NCBI GenBank assembly: GCA_004352715.1 | Contig: SCFE01000068.1 | Span: forward strand, 1,085,164 to 1,149,163 | Source of the DNA: Hofstenia miamia | Taxonomy: Eukaryota; Xenacoelomorpha; Acoela | Direction of reading: 5' to 3' | DNA length: 64,000 nucleotides | In this document: positions 11,765 to 24,895 of the stretch, one piece after another | How the letters are laid out: every line of letters begins with the position of its first letter | How positions within the stretch are numbered: the first letter of the stretch is position 1 | Notes under the pieces: model-generated | Database searches by the model: none | The model's input: only the letters and a program-made list of their open reading frames with translations | What the model was told of the DNA's origin: nothing | Program-made: the position numbers and the translations under genes

Positions 11765-13408
11765 ATGTTAGATTTTTCGTCCTTTTTCAATGATTTGATT
11801 TATTCTAATCCTACCACTGATAACGAATTTCTAAGTTTTCGAAAACGTCTTTTTGATGTGGTTTATTTTAAATTGTTTGGATCTCATTTGTCATCTGCAA
11901 AGGATTTTCATGATGAACGGTTTGAATTCATGCTTCCATCAGAATTGGCAGAAGAAGGTTTTCATTTAAAAAAGGTGGTTGTTTTTTTTCGTCATGGTAT
12001 TAGGACGTTACTTGCTGAAGGTGCATTGTCTCAGATCAATTTACCAAGTGATGTTGCTGAAGAAAAAGTGTGTTTCAAAGCAGTTAGTTTTTTTCTAAAT
12101 CCTCGTAATTTAGGAAAAATATTTGTATCCCGCAGATTTCCTTTCTATTGAAAATGGGCAACCCCTACCTAGCATTCCTAGCTATGATAAAAATAGTGGG
12201 AGTGGTGTTGGCCAGCTTACTCGATTAGGTGCTCGGGGTATGTTTCAGTTTGGTGAATGGCTTTACGATCGATATTTTCTTCCACATGCTTCAATTTACA
12301 TACATTCAAGAAGTACAGATCTTCTAAGGACTCGAGAATCTGTACAAGCAGTGCTCGGTGGCATTTATTCAACTGAGAATACCGGTCAAAAGCAATGTAT
12401 ATATGTTAAACCTGGTGTGTATTTATTGTAAATTTGCATGTATTCTAAATGTATATTTTGTACATTGTGCCATTTAGACATGATTAATGATTGCTTGATA
12501 AGTCATATACCTCGAATGAATTGTACACCTTTTACTCTTGGAGCTAAGTTGGTGAACTCACTTCCCCTATTTGACTCAATTCATCCTTTGTTTATGGAAT
12601 GGTGTGCTGACTTTGCAAAACGTACTGGGATTTCCATTAAAAGTACTCATGAATTAGAGCAAATTCGAGATTATTTGGATATTGCTTTGGTATACAATTT
12701 ACCATTTCCCTTTGGAATTACTTCTAAAGGTATTGTTTATTATAAGAAATTTGTAATCGCTAATATTCGGGTGTGCAACTTTGTTATTCTTTTTCCTTAT
12801 CAGAGATTTTAATTACATCTATTTGTAATTATGGTTCCTACACGTAATAATTATGCTTAGATCATCGTGAAGTTGGACGATACTGTGTTAAGAGGCAACT
12901 TTCTCTACGACTGCATCCATTATTTAATGGTGGCCTTTCTAAATTTCGTGCAATACGTCTTTCCTATGGTTCCCTTCTGGATCTTGTTTTGTTCCATTCA
13001 AAAAATATAGGCATGTCTTCTTAAAATTCTTTTTACGTCGTTTTATTCTTTGCAAACTTTTGTCATGTCTTAAAATATGTATATTTAGCTACCTCGCAAT
13101 TTACAAATGAAATAGGTCTTAATCTTTATGGATGTCATGATGGTACCATTTTATTGATACGCAATGCTTTTGACTTACCTTGTAAAGATGAATGGCCTCA
13201 TTTTGGAAGCTCTCTCATTTTCGAAATGTATTCTGATAAATCAAATTCAAGACGATTTATACGTATTCTTAGCAATCGCGCAGTGGTTTCTTTACATGGC
13301 TACCGTTTAATACCTGTAGAACTTTTTCAACACTTGTACATGAAATATTCTTTGAGAAGTTATGAAGACTTTCTCACCGAATGTAATCTAGAACATTATA
13401 ATTATTAA
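11765..13408 (+). CDS. Histidine acid phosphatase, ACP6 (lysophosphatidic acid phosphatase)-like
   Basis: Five exons are inferred: 11765-12082, 12114-12414, 12478-12729, 12861-13010 and 13089-13408, giving 446 residues (human ACP6 is about 430). The catalytic RHG motif lies in VVVFFRHGIRT (residues 76-78). The middle holds QLTRLGARGMFQFGEWLYDRY and SRSTDLLRTRESVQAVLGG, the family's second arginine-bearing block. The proton-donor HD lies in GCHDGT (357-358). Introns are 31, 63, 131 and 78 bp. The first could instead start at 12068 (46 bp). The last needs a GC donor (GCATGT at 13011) to keep frame. The family hydrolyses phosphate monoesters; ACP6 acts on lysophosphatidic acid at mitochondria, but substrate here is inference. 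The ATG chosen is the first in frame; no clear signal peptide is visible. Arfaptin follows on the same strand after 168 bp. Confidence 0.9.
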
Positions 13409-13576
13409 TTTGTCTAAATTTATTGTAGGATAATTTTTATTACACATTTATTTTTTTCTGCATGATTTTCATTCTTTCGTTATCGGTTTAAATTTGCTTG
13501 GAATATTCAGTTTGATTGAATTTAGTTACTACTTCGATCAATTTAGAGTGTCTTTTAGGATTTTAGTGTTTTCATA

Positions 13577-16500
13577 ATGACGGATATATCTAATGATGGA
13601 GACAATGATACTGTCAATGATGAAAAACTGTATCCGGATCTGCCTGTAAATACACCTTCTTCAACCGTCATTAGTATATTTTTGTTTCTATATTAAGTTT
13701 TGAAGAATCTATAGAGGTCATATTTGATTCCGGTTTTTGCCATTGAACCAAAATATTTAAGAATTCTATTTTACATTATTGCGAAATGCAAAGATGTTGA
13801 CAAATACAAATGCTTAAAATCTCGTTAAATAATTTTACCTTCAGCCTGTATCATCATGCAATTTTGAATTTTTAGAATTTAATACCATCTAATTTGTAGA
13901 TCAATCTGCAAGAGTAATGGATCATTACGGCTATGAGCCGCCACCGCAGTCAAAAACTCCTGTCGATGTTCAAGCTAAGCTTTCTTCTGTGAAAGTTTGG
14001 GGTGTATCAACATTTAAGTGTGCGAAGCAGCTGCTTTCTGAAAAGTTGGGAAAGGGTACTCGTACTACTGATGTCGAACTTGAAGGTCGAGTAGAGCAGT
14101 TGCGTGAAACAAAGAAATCTTATGGTCGCATGTTAGCTCTCACACGCGCCTTACAAAATCACATGTTTAACGTTGTAAGTTTATTGAATATGCTTAGACA
14201 GTGTGGGAAACAATGTGTGAGTTATGCACCAAGTTTTGATAGAGATTTGCAAAATTAATTACTTCTGAAATTGATCTAATTTTGAATGTTATTTTGTTGT
14301 ATCATAGGGGAAACTTATTTTCTTTGCTTTATAAGATATTGCTGAAAAATCTGTGGTAAGTAATAATTTTAACTACTGTATAGTATAAATTGTAATGATT
14401 TAAATTATATGATGTTTAGGTTCAAACACAAAGGGGTTTGGCAGATATTTTCAGAGATTTGGGGCAACGTTCATTAGAGCTTACTGACGAATTCAACGAG
14501 AACAGTGAAAATCAACAAGCAATAGTTAAGAATGGTGAGGTTTTATTGAATGCACTCTCCTTTTTTAATCAGTCACTACATACCCTCACAAGCAAAACAA
14601 TTGATGACACTATGCAGACCATTAAAACTTTCGAGATGACACGGTTAGTTCTTAATACATTTTGTAAGAATGTTAAACAATATCTCTAACATAAATTGAC
14701 AAGTGCAATAAGAGTAATACCATTGTAAAACACTACTAATTTCCGTTAAAATATCACACATTTTTCATTACTTTTTTTTTGTTGGTATGGATTTTTCCTA
14801 GGACTAGTCATGACCTGCTTTCGTGAAAAAATAAGAGCCCTATTTCATTTAACATCGCGTTCAAATCAGGTTTCAGATAAAAATATATCAAGGAAATTTA
14901 GATTATTTTATCATCTTCTAATTTTCAAATTGACAGCATTTTTTAATTTTTGAGAAACTTCGAATTATCAAGGTGTTATGTTATGAACCATTATATAGTG
15001 TCACGAAATTCGCACTGATCTCGATACTGTTGTTTGTTCGCGCCAAACACTGAGTTCTCGTCCTTTGAATGAACAAAAGTAAATAATGTTGCGTATCACA
15101 TTATTATATATATGGCACCAACATCAAGGATTAAGGCCAACATGAACCATCAATAATGCAATATATTGCAAAGCTTGCGTTGTAAGCTATCAAATCCAAT
15201 ATTGATCCAAATATGTTTCACATTTATATAATTTTCAGTTACGCTTTTTAATTTTCCAATCAATTCTAGCACTTTGATCCTATTTAAGCTCATTCGCTAG
15301 ACAATGTGGTTCAACCCAAATGGGGCTGAAAGAAATTATTATAAAAAGTTTTACAATTAGAAAATTATATGCATATCTTTCAGTAATGTATAAGAGTCAA
15401 GCAAATTTATTGCTAAAATAAACAAACAAACAAATACTACAAACATACTACAAATATGCAATGTACTATCAAGTTCATATCAATTCGACTCGCAGGCTTC
15501 TTCATTAAGGATACTAAGACTAAAAATATGGCAGGTTTTTGGCCATGAAAAGGAGAAGAGATAAAATCTTTTACAACTGTAATTATATTAAAGAATTGAA
15601 TTACAATAGTTCTACCAATTTATTATCATTTCACGTTGACCTTTGATAACATAGGTATAATTTGAATGCATTCAAAGTAGCCCTGGATATAGCTCACATG
15701 GCATCAAGTCGGATTTCCTTGCCCTCACGAGTTAATTACATATGCAATCTAGTTAAAATTCATCGGTCAGCTGCATAACTTATTAGTCAACAACTACTTT
15801 TGACAAAGTCGTTTAGCGATGCCTCTTGTTTTAAAAACATATAGCAGAACATAGAATGGCAAATCAAGACAAACATTTGATCTTAAACATATTTAAATTC
15901 AAATTTACAAAATAATAAAATTAGCAACTTAGCATATTTTGGAAATATAGCGTAATATATTATTTGTTTTTCATTCAAAGTAGCCCCGCTATATTGTTTC
16001 TCAGCTGCTCTGTCATTATTCAGCTGGTGTAATGACAGTAATAATTTGAAGATGCTTTTTACCCACTTTTATTTTGATTCATAACATATATCTTAATAAT
16101 TCGAATAGTTACTGAAAAAAAATTGAAAACCGAGCGATTTAAACATTTGTCTTTTCTCAAAAATTAAGTAGCACGGTGTAGCTTACAATTGTTACATTGA
16201 ACTTACTAGTTTGTTTTCCATTGACGTTAATCCCAACATTGAGTTATTAATAATGCAAAAAATTTGCTATAAGAGCATTTCTCAAAGAAGTAAGGCATTT
16301 GGTGTCAGGACGAATTTGATCTCAATAGACATCTGGTAGTAAATTTTTTTTGAAGTATAGACATTAGTGAGCTGTTGGTATCATGTTTGAGGGTTTTTGA
16401 AATCGTTATTAAATAAGAATAAGAAATGTTTTTCGTAACATGTTTCTTATTTGTTGAAAAACATGCATTTACATTAGGAAGTTAACAACAATTTTTGGGA

Positions 16501-18232
16501 TAATTATATGTTTGGTGTATTCAAATGCCTGTACTAGTGAAGAATCAAAAGAAGTAACCTCTTAAATAATTTCTTTTTGGCCTATTTCAATGATTTTTGT
16601 AAAGCATAAATATAATGTAACATATGTTACAAAGATTGAGCCACTATAGGATTGACTTCGCTAAATGAAAATGGTGAGTTTGTTGTCACAATTGTGATCT
16701 CGTTACTCTCATATTGGGTCTACATTGAAAAGTTTGAATTTGTTATAAGGTCTTTTAACTAGATAATGCATCATACTAAATGCTCAATAAAACTTTACAT
16801 GGTTTCAAAAGTTTTTGGTCTCTGAATTGTAGCACGCTTTAAGAATTGCTCTAAAGCCCTTTCATAATAAATATTATGTTGTAACTGGTAGTTAATATTT
16901 CTTTCGCATTATGCAAATGCAGAAAAAGTGTCAAAAATGTTTTTTCACAATTAAAATGATCAATGTTATTGTAAATCGAAAAATTTGTTTTTCCAAATTT
17001 AAACTTTTTTGCTATGTGTTAATATGTTTATACTATGTTTGAATTTTCGCTTTGCTTAGTCATACCTTTATTATAAAGATTTCACTTCTCTATGTTTAGT
17101 CAGCCTTTCATTGTATACACCGGTTAGTTGTTTTCATTATGAACATTTCACATTCTCAAACATGTACATATATTTAGTTTTTTGTCTTGAGTTGAAATCT
17201 GAATTTATCAATGCCTGACTATCGTATTCAACTTTAATCTTAATTTTGGCTACCAATGTATTATCCAATGTCTTATTTGACAAGCCAAGTTTGAGCTTCT
17301 TAAACATATTTAACTTTTATGCAAACATACTTTGTAATATCGATTGATTAGAGGGTGTATGCACGTACCTATATATTGAGTCTTGTAAATACAATCGCTA
17401 AATGTTCTTCTTGTTGAAGTTGTCTTTTTCAGTCGTTATGTTAGATTTTATCCTGTAGTAGAGTTTAGCCTGAGTTAACTAGGATCGATGTGGTCACTTT
17501 ATCCATGCCATTGTCAATAATTTTATTGAGCCAAATGCATTCTAATCTCGCTTTCCAATGTCTGACTTAAATTGTCATTTTTTTCTTACCTGAGAATTAA
17601 TATGCAATAGACATTGATAGTGGCTACTATCAGGTTCACTGGATTTGGATTTTTTAAATTTTATCTTTATTATACACTTGCGGTTGTTCTGTTTTTGTTC
17701 GTGTTCTTTATCTTTTAATGGCGATTCCCATTCAGCTTTAAAAATAAGAACATTATTATCTTTATATGTGTGAATTAATATTTATATTTAATGTTAATGA
17801 GATTCCATTTCAATTGGATTCGGTTTTGAATAGAGTAATCATTCCGAAGTTTTGTGCTTCTGTTATATGTTAACTACGTCTCGCCAACAGGAATTCTGTG
17901 CGGCTTGCTTGCTAGGTCTGATCAAATCTTCGCTAAAATTTTGCTAGTGAATCTGTATAACTTTGTAGTTGTGTAGAGACCTAAGAACATGAAGGGAAGC
18001 TTGTTAGTCGCATTTCAATTCAATAATGCTACCTACTGCATGAAGTTTTCATCAGTTTGTCTAATTATCTGATGTAAAGCCTTGAGACCATCGTGAGAAA
18101 GCATATTGCAATTGGCAAAATTGAAAAGTGTGTTAGGTTGATTTGCCGTGCGGCATCTAAGCATATTGATATATTTTTCGAAGGTGACGATTCTATATTG
18201 TGAATTTCTGTAGCTACTGCTTAGTGTTTTAA

Positions 18233-18274
<42 letters not shown>

Positions 18275-21051
18275 TTAAAACACTACAGAATTTTTACAAC
18301 ACAGATTTATTACTTTTTTGAAAAATTCAACATTACTAGTCGAGGCCAGTTTCACTACTTACTCCATTCCAGGCCAGATCCGTAATAGTACACATCCCAG
18401 AAATGTCACTTTCAAACCAAATACGCAGTAGTATAATATATATATATATATATTTAAAGGTATAAATGAAAAGATGAAAGAGATTATATTATTGACGTCT
18501 TGTGGTAACTCAGATGTATTCATGATTTTCGAACGTCTTTTCCTGTTCCTAGTCTATCTAGCTGTGACAAAAATAATAAGTGTTGTGTGAGATCGCAATA
18601 ACAAAGCAATATAATGTAGTGCTGAGAGGCGAAACTTGTCCTTGATGTGTGCAACGCTCTTTTCTTGAATCGTACACATTGGAATTGCTATTTGAATTCA
18701 ATGTGCATTTGCGTGCTCTCTGAATCACAAGATGTGATGTGGACTTCATATCACTTGACAGCTCTTCTAGAAATTAACGAATTCCTTTTTTAAGACATTT
18801 CGATATACCCGATAGATGAAATATACATTTTTGTATTTTTGTCAAATCTAAAAAGCAAATTAGTTTTAATTTTAGCAGTGATTGCAATGTATTTTTAAAA
18901 ATGTTATATTGTCAAATTTGCAATTATATGACGAAATTTTAATCTTGTGAGCATATACAATTTATTATTGGCGAATGTTGTTTAAATAGGTATGCTGATT
19001 ATATTTTTTCTTGTAAGGGAGTTTAGAATTCCAAAAATTCCATCCCGTCTTCTAACGACTTCTTGTTTCAAAAGTTTCTTGTAATTTTGTTTGAGGGCCT
19101 CTGCTTATTGGAACCGTTGCTATTTCATTTACTTTGGGTGTTTTATGGACTGATATTGATAGTGCGAACCGTAGAGTAGTCTACTATTATAAAAAACGCA
19201 ATCATTTAAAACTTAATTTTGGTAATTAGTACAAAATGTTACAGTGATAGAACACGGCACAGGACTCTACGTCAGAGAAAGTCTTCAATACTACGTTGTC
19301 AACATTTGTGTCGTATTATTTGCAAACTTTATTTTCGGTTAGATTTCAGATTGGGTACTTTTCAAAATAAATGGACTTTTCGTCATGTTTTATTGTTCGC
19401 ATTACATTGCCTTTTAAGGCTATTTCTCCGGCGTTCTACGCTTTTGTCTGTTCACTTTTCACTCCATTTTTTGGATCATCTCATCCTCTTGTAACTTGCT
19501 TTCACTATTATGTTTAAATGTATTATTTGTTAATTTTAATAGCTGTTTTCGCATTGCCTATATCGTTTATTGTAATTTATAATCATACTTCAGCTTCATG
19601 TATTGTCGATTGAGTTTTGGCACAAACTCATACTTAACTTTACAGTATTGCTTTGATTTTTTCAACAAAATTCAAACGCCATATGAATTGTTATTATTAT
19701 TTAAAGAAGGAAAAGTGATTAGTGTCATTTAGCTTGGAGTTCGACTGTTATCGTTGTGAATTAGAGGCTGCTCGACAAGATATAACTCCCAGCAAACACA
19801 ACATACCGGAACTTGAGGAAAAGTGCGCAGATCTGAAAACGAAGTACGAACAACAACGTAAAGACGTTGACATCAAATTGCAGTTTTTAGATGAAAATAG
19901 GGTATTTCTAATTACTTATTTCTGCGTGACAATCTCATTGGTAGTAATATGTCAACTTTACATCTAAAGAACACCTCCTAAATAGAGATTTTAAATTCAT
20001 GTTAAATTTATGGAAATATATAAATATATAAATATATATATATATATATACTCAAAATATTCACAATTCTAATATTGTTTGTCGTAGAGATTTGCGGCAG
20101 CCAATTTCTGGCTTCCGAGGTCGGCCGTAAAACTATTGGCCCGCGCCCGCATAGTTTTGCTCAGCCAACAACCCATCCGTATAAATTTATGTCTCCTTGT
20201 AACTGCATAATCTTTCAGCCTAACCATAAAGTTAAAATAAAAAAACAATAAAAGCAAAGATTTTTGAAAACTATATTTTCAAAATTCATAAATACAATTT
20301 GAAAATGGTAAAACTAATTATTTTTTATGTATGATCTTAGTACCAAAAGGAAAATGCGCCCGGCCTCGTCAAGCTCGCTCAAGTTCTCTCAAGGCCGCAG
20401 GCTAACCCGGAAAACACTAGTTAGTGGCTATTCTCATTTAATATCAATATTTCTTTTATAAACATTGAAAGTGAATTTTCAAAACTTTATTATTTTCCAT
20501 TACTGTTCAACAATGGTACTTAAGCAAAAAACTGTTTTTAAGGCTACGGTTAGACTAGGTAGTTGGTTAAATATGATCTGTCACATTTGCAAGCATTGCA
20601 CGTCTAACCACCCACGATAATTAGCGATGTGACGATCACAAGGAAATCGAACGCGCACGATTTCTTCGTGATCGTCACATTGCTAATTATCTCGGGTGGT
20701 TAGACGTGCAATTCAATCAAAATGTGATAGATCACTTTTGAACCAATCTAACCGTGACCCAAGAATTGTAATTGTATAATAGATGAATTAGATTATAAAT
20801 TGCTGAAATATTGCATGTCATACGTTTTCCAGTTCATATCGGGACAACTTTTTACCCCGTTTTTGACTTGATATACGCTGACATCGCATTTTTAGCTAAA
20901 GGTCATGCGAAAGGAGCTGATTCTATTCAATAGCGCAGTGTCAGCTTATTTCAGTGGTAATGCGAAAGACCTTCAAAAGACAATAAGTCAATTTACGATT
21001 ACACCTACTGCAATACATTCGTCAAAAACCTCTTTTCTAAATAATTTTTAA
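13577..21051 (+). CDS. ARFIP: Arfaptin (BAR/AH-domain, Arf/Rac/Arl1-binding protein)
   Basis: Five exons join in frame: 13577-13673, 13900-14174, 14420-14643, 19733-19901 and 20896-21051, encoding 306 residues (vertebrate arfaptins are about 340-370). Exon 1 is an acidic, low-complexity leader ([17 protein letters not shown]). Exons 2-5 carry the whole crescent-shaped AH/BAR domain. Diagnostic segments are [64 protein letters not shown], then [20 protein letters not shown] and [18 protein letters not shown]. Arfaptins sit at the trans-Golgi, sense curved PI4P membrane and bind Arl1 and Rac/Arf GTPases in secretory-granule formation. The donors and acceptors are GT-AG and phases agree throughout. 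Intron 3 is 5,089 bp; the others are 226, 245 and 994 bp. A palindromic MITE lies in intron 4. Confidence 0.93.
15391..15455 (-). mobile_element. LINE 3' tail fragment in the arfaptin intron
   Basis: The words AGAGTCAAGCAAATTTATTG and ACAAACATACTAC match the 3' extremity of the LINE copies at 22,328 and 35,371 (AGAGTCAAAGCAAATTTATT there). Only this end is present, so it is a heavily 5'-truncated insertion. Confidence 0.55.
18215..18460. repeat. TA microsatellites, one forming a long hairpin
   Basis: AGTGTTTTAAAGATATAT at 18,220 is followed by TA repeats and then its reverse complement ATATATCTTTAAAACACT to 18,288, a near-perfect palindrome of about 65 bp. A second TA run lies at 18,437-18,454. 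Confidence 0.8.
20544..20757. repeat. Palindromic MITE, family copy A, in arfaptin intron 4
   Basis: The left half (from ACGGTTAGACTAGG through TGCACGTCTAACCACC to GATGTGACGATCAC) returns in reverse complement in the right half, with a loop near 20,650. The halves agree at most positions over about 100 bp. Copy B at 42,862-43,050 shares the CTGTCACATTTG block and the overall layout but is more diverged. It carries no coding sequence. Confidence 0.8.
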
Positions 21052-22327
21052 TGTAAATTGCGTTGCGTATATTTGTGATTTTTCCATTTTGATCATTTGC
21101 TTTTCACATTTTTTGTACATATGATTTCGTGTTTATTGAATGGTGCTAGGAGAATATTTAAAGTAAATTTGTATTTTAATGTTGTATTGGAATTAATTCG
21201 TTTTCTCAATCTCTTGTTACAGTAAATGGTTTTTTTCTTGAAATGTTCAATATTCCTTATATTTTCTTACATTATAATTTTTTCGATTCATATTGACTAT
21301 TTTAACTTCCACTTTATGAAGTTAAAATACCCAATTATTTGTGGTCGGTTAGCTCAGTCTTGATTTATGTAGACGTTTAACAGAAACTAGAAATTTGTTG
21401 TTTTAAATATTAATATAAATTTCATTCTAAAAACCGAACTACATCGCTGTATATTTATTCAAACAAGAAATTATAAGTCTTCTAACGTTTTTTTACTAAA
21501 TGCAATGAAAATTTAACCCTTCAGCTCTTTACAATTTTGAACCTTCGCCAATAAAAATAGCTCTAAAAACTCTATTAATACATTTAAGTGGTTTCTTTTA
21601 TTTGAAAAAATCACAATAAGATCGATTTTGATTGATGTAGACATTAATCAATATTAGAGATCATTAATAAAATATGGATGCTTCTGATTAAAACTGTTTT
21701 ATCAAAAATGAAATTTTTCATTGTTGGATAAAAACACGTGGTGCTTAAATCACGTTTAAGATTGTTTAAAACACTTTTATCAAGGAGGAAATAAATGTGT
21801 TCGATTATTTCTTAATTTGTTTTGTTCATTTTATTTATTATCACATCAGAGAAGATGCAAAAACTTACGTTGTTTCTAAGAATGCTAAAAGAAGGCTGAA
21901 CATTTAATTTAACTCTTCGTTTATTCTTAAAGCATTTTAAATAGTGCTGTGGAATGTGAAGATTAATATTTAATCCTTATTTTTTGACATTTAAATATTG
22001 GCCTAGCTATTAATCGAATTCAGTTGAGTAAATGATTACATAGTTCTGCTGGCTATATTGTTGTAAGACACATTCTGCTGTCATCTGGCAAAACACATTA
22101 ATTCAGTGAAAAATAAAGTAGAATTTCTGTGTTTTGACTGGTTATTTCAAGTGCAAATTGGAGATGCTGAGTTCTGCCAACCACAAATAAACACCATTAA
22201 GGGGCCAACCTGAAAAAAATATTAACGTCACATGATGTAAAATTAGTAAAGGATGAGATTTTCATAAAAAGGTCAATTTTGAAAATTTAGTCAATTACTG
22301 TGTTTTGCCATATGTTGCCATTCTTTT
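21052..22327. other. AT-rich sequence downstream of arfaptin
   Basis: No canonical AATAAA signal lies close behind the arfaptin stop. No coding exon, RNA gene or repeat end is evident in the stretch. Confidence 0.5.
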
Positions 22328-24387
22328 TCAAAGCAAATCTATTGCTCAATGCATACACAATTCTACAAACTAACACATGACAAAAGGAAAATAAAATATA
22401 AACAAATAACTACAAATTAATGTGTACAATATATAATATCAATTTTTGTGTGAATGTTTGTGTAGGTGCTCAATGTTGGATGTATGTTTCGAATGCATTA
22501 AGTGTATTACCGTCCCCTAATGTATATTGTTTTATTAGAAGAAACTGCTTCAATTTTTTCTAAATTTTTTATAGTTGTTTTCTATTCGCGTTTCATAATC
22601 TAAATTATTCCACAATTTAATTGATATGTGATGAAAGCCATTAGAATTTTTATCTAAACACAGAAATTTTTGCGATCGCTCATTTAATTTAATATAGTCA
22701 TTAAGAAAAAGGAGAGATGTTTGTAGAGATTTGAATTTAAATAAGATAGATAGCATATGCAGATGAATTTGGTAGAACGGTAATATTTTATATTTATTAC
22801 GATATACTGATGCTTCATCATGCTTTTGTGCAAAGCTTAGAGTTTTTATACACCAATTAAATGTCTTTGATAGAAGCATACGATGTTTCGAATTTAGGTT
22901 AGTTAACACTAGAACGCCCGGACCGGTCATTTTGACCGGAAAGCGACTTTAATTAGTTATAGTTAATTAGTGTAATTGATCTATACCAACTAAATACCAC
23001 CATAATTATTCTTTTTGATGATATTTACTTTACCATTTGTTTAATTGAATTGATCACTCTTGTTTATCTATGTTCCAGAAAATCTACCTCTAATGCACAG
23101 CCCGGTCATTTTGATCGGTAGTTAATATAGCATACTTCACAATCAACAACAAACTTTAGTAGTTGACCTTTCCTATCGCAATCTCATTTTGAAAGCAATC
23201 ACTTTTTTGCACGGATAATTCTTTGACCGTCTCGTATCAATGCAGGCCAAATACAAATGTTCTATTATCTAGTTATCATTCTTCAGCTGCCACTGAGAAT
23301 GCTGGAAAAAGAAAAGCAAAAATGGTGAAGTTTTATAATGAAAACAAAGTTGGAGTGGATGCGATGGACAGTATGCTACGTCTCTACAGCTGCAAAGCTG
23401 CAACTCGTAGATGGCCGCTGGCAGTATTCTACGATATCTTAGACAAAGCTGCCCTCAATTCGCACATTATTTACAAGTAATATCTCGCGCAGACAATTCA
23501 TACTCGATTTAGCCTGTTCGTTATGTGACAGAAATCTAAACGAAGAAAAAATTGAACGGGAGGTACCAAAGGTTGAAGAGTCGAAAGGGAGAAAGAGAAA
23601 GACATGTTCTGCTGCGAAGTGTGAAAACAAATCTTGTCTTCACTGCGAAACATGTGAAAAGACTGTCTGCGGAAAACATACTGTCAAGTATGTAAAATGC
23701 ATTGATTGTTCATAAGACAGATAATCATCCGATGCAATAAAAATTAGCCCATCAGATGAATAGACTACGCTATAAGAGTATACGCATATTAGTCAATTTT
23801 GAGATGTTTTGTGCACAAATAAATTGCTGATAAATGCTGTCTTTTACGAATATACAATAATCACATTTTGATTAGCGAATTTGAATTAATTATAGGTCTA
23901 TAACATTATAATATTAATTTCAATATAATACAAATGTCATAAATATAAGTATGCACGTGTATATTGGGATTTGATACTGTGTAGGCTATAAGTTTTCAAA
24001 TTTTGAATTTTAGTGACCGATTGCAACATTAGTAAATAAACGAACATAAATATAAATATGAATCTGTCATCAAACAGAATATTCGTGAAACAATCGATCG
24101 TTTAGGGCGACTTACAGGCAATTATATATGCTTAATTTACAAGACCGGTCAAAATGACCGGTCTGGGCATTCGAGGAAACTTAATTTTTGGGCATTCTAG
24201 TGTTAAAAGAAAAGAAAAGTATTGAAAATGAGACAAACAGAAAGCATGTATCAGTTGTTTATGATAATTGCTTGATATTACATTGCGTAAGTGATAAAGA
24301 TATTTAATGCCTGCAGTTATTTTTTGAATCTTATTGAGTAGAAATTTTTCAAATTTTAATTCATTATCTATCTACACTCCTAAATAA
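22328..24387 (-). mobile_element. LINE fragment, copy 1, split by a piggyBac insertion
   Basis: Sequence 22,328-22,906 and 24,203-24,387 is homologous to 35,371-36,140, where it is uninterrupted. On the minus strand it encodes the C-terminus of a reverse-transcriptase ORF (KYKILPFYQIHLHMLSILFK and SNGFHHISIKLWNNLDYE). Its 3' end is at 22,328 (minus-strand transcript). Homology stops abruptly at 24,387, about 105 bp before element X. One frameshift relative to copy 2 indicates decay. Confidence 0.85.
22907..24202 (+). mobile_element. piggyBac element 1, internally deleted, with TIRs and TTAA target
   Basis: TTAA lies on both sides (22,903-22,906 and 24,203-24,206). The ends are inverted (CACTAGAACGCCC and, in reverse complement, CACTAGAATGCCC). 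A palindromic subterminal word GACCGGTCATTTTGACCGG sits near both ends, with a variant at 23,103. Only the C-terminal part of the transposase remains: VGVDAMDSM (bearing the third catalytic Asp of the family), ATRRWPLAVFYDILD and, after a frameshift, a cysteine-rich tail (CETCEKTVCGKHTVKYVKC) ending at about 23,715. The N-terminal half and the first two catalytic Asp are missing, so it cannot supply its own transposase. Confidence 0.92.
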
Positions 24388-24492
24388 AAAAATTACTTTA
24401 AAACTTGTTCATTTCAAATTGACAATTCTGGAAAATATAGCCATTCAATTTATCCATGTCACAAGGAAGAGAAGGGCAGAAGCCCGTCTCTA
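24388..24492. other. Spacer between LINE copy 1 and element X
   Basis: About 105 bp of ordinary sequence without recognisable features, ending in the TA target duplication (24,491-24,492) of element X. Confidence 0.5.
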
Positions 24493-24694
24493 TGGGACAC
24501 CTTGAAGTTCTCGTAATACTAATTGCCATGAGACCGCAGTGAAGTTGTATCGGTATAGGTATCTAAAAATTAAAAACTACATTAATAAATTAGCTTTTTC
24601 ATGGCAAAATTATAATTTCTTAGTTTTTTGTGAGTTGTCATAGCTACTATCATTAGTGACTTTATATATGAGGCAGTTAAAATTGTATTTTAAT

Positions 24695-24895
24695 TTTTGG
24701 TGTTTATAATAATTTCTTTTCTTCACTGATAAGTTTGTCTAAAATTATTTTCAAGTAGTATTTGGTGTTTTAAATCTTTTTTTACTTCACCAATAAATTT
24801 GTCTAAAATTGTTTTCAAGTAGTATTCGGTGTTTTAAATCTTTTTTACTTCACTGATAAGTTTGTATAAAATTATTTTCAAGTAGTATTCTATAT
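24695..24895. repeat. Left-arm tandem array of Y, 3 units of about 64 bp
   Basis: Three successive copies of a unit containing CACTGATAAGTTTGTCTAAA, then ATTATTTTCAAGTAGTATT and a TTTTAAATCTTTTTTACTT stretch. This is the reverse complement of the right-arm unit. The first right-arm unit (27,046-27,110) is the most similar, sharing AATACTACTTGAAAATAATT. Confidence 0.85.

Larger units (their letters stand above)
14644..19732 (+). other. Arfaptin intron 3 (5.1 kb), AT-rich
   Basis: The donor (GGTTAGTT) is at 14,644 and the acceptor TTTAG ends at 19,732. It contains a LINE 3' tail (15,391-15,455), TA-repeat hairpins (18,231-18,454) and otherwise AT-rich sequence without a gene that I can support. 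Confidence 0.85.

Noticed and set aside
19219-19494. Arg/Leu-rich 91-residue frame within arfaptin intron 3
   Set aside because: No domain, no splice-compatible context and composition expected from chance frames in this region.
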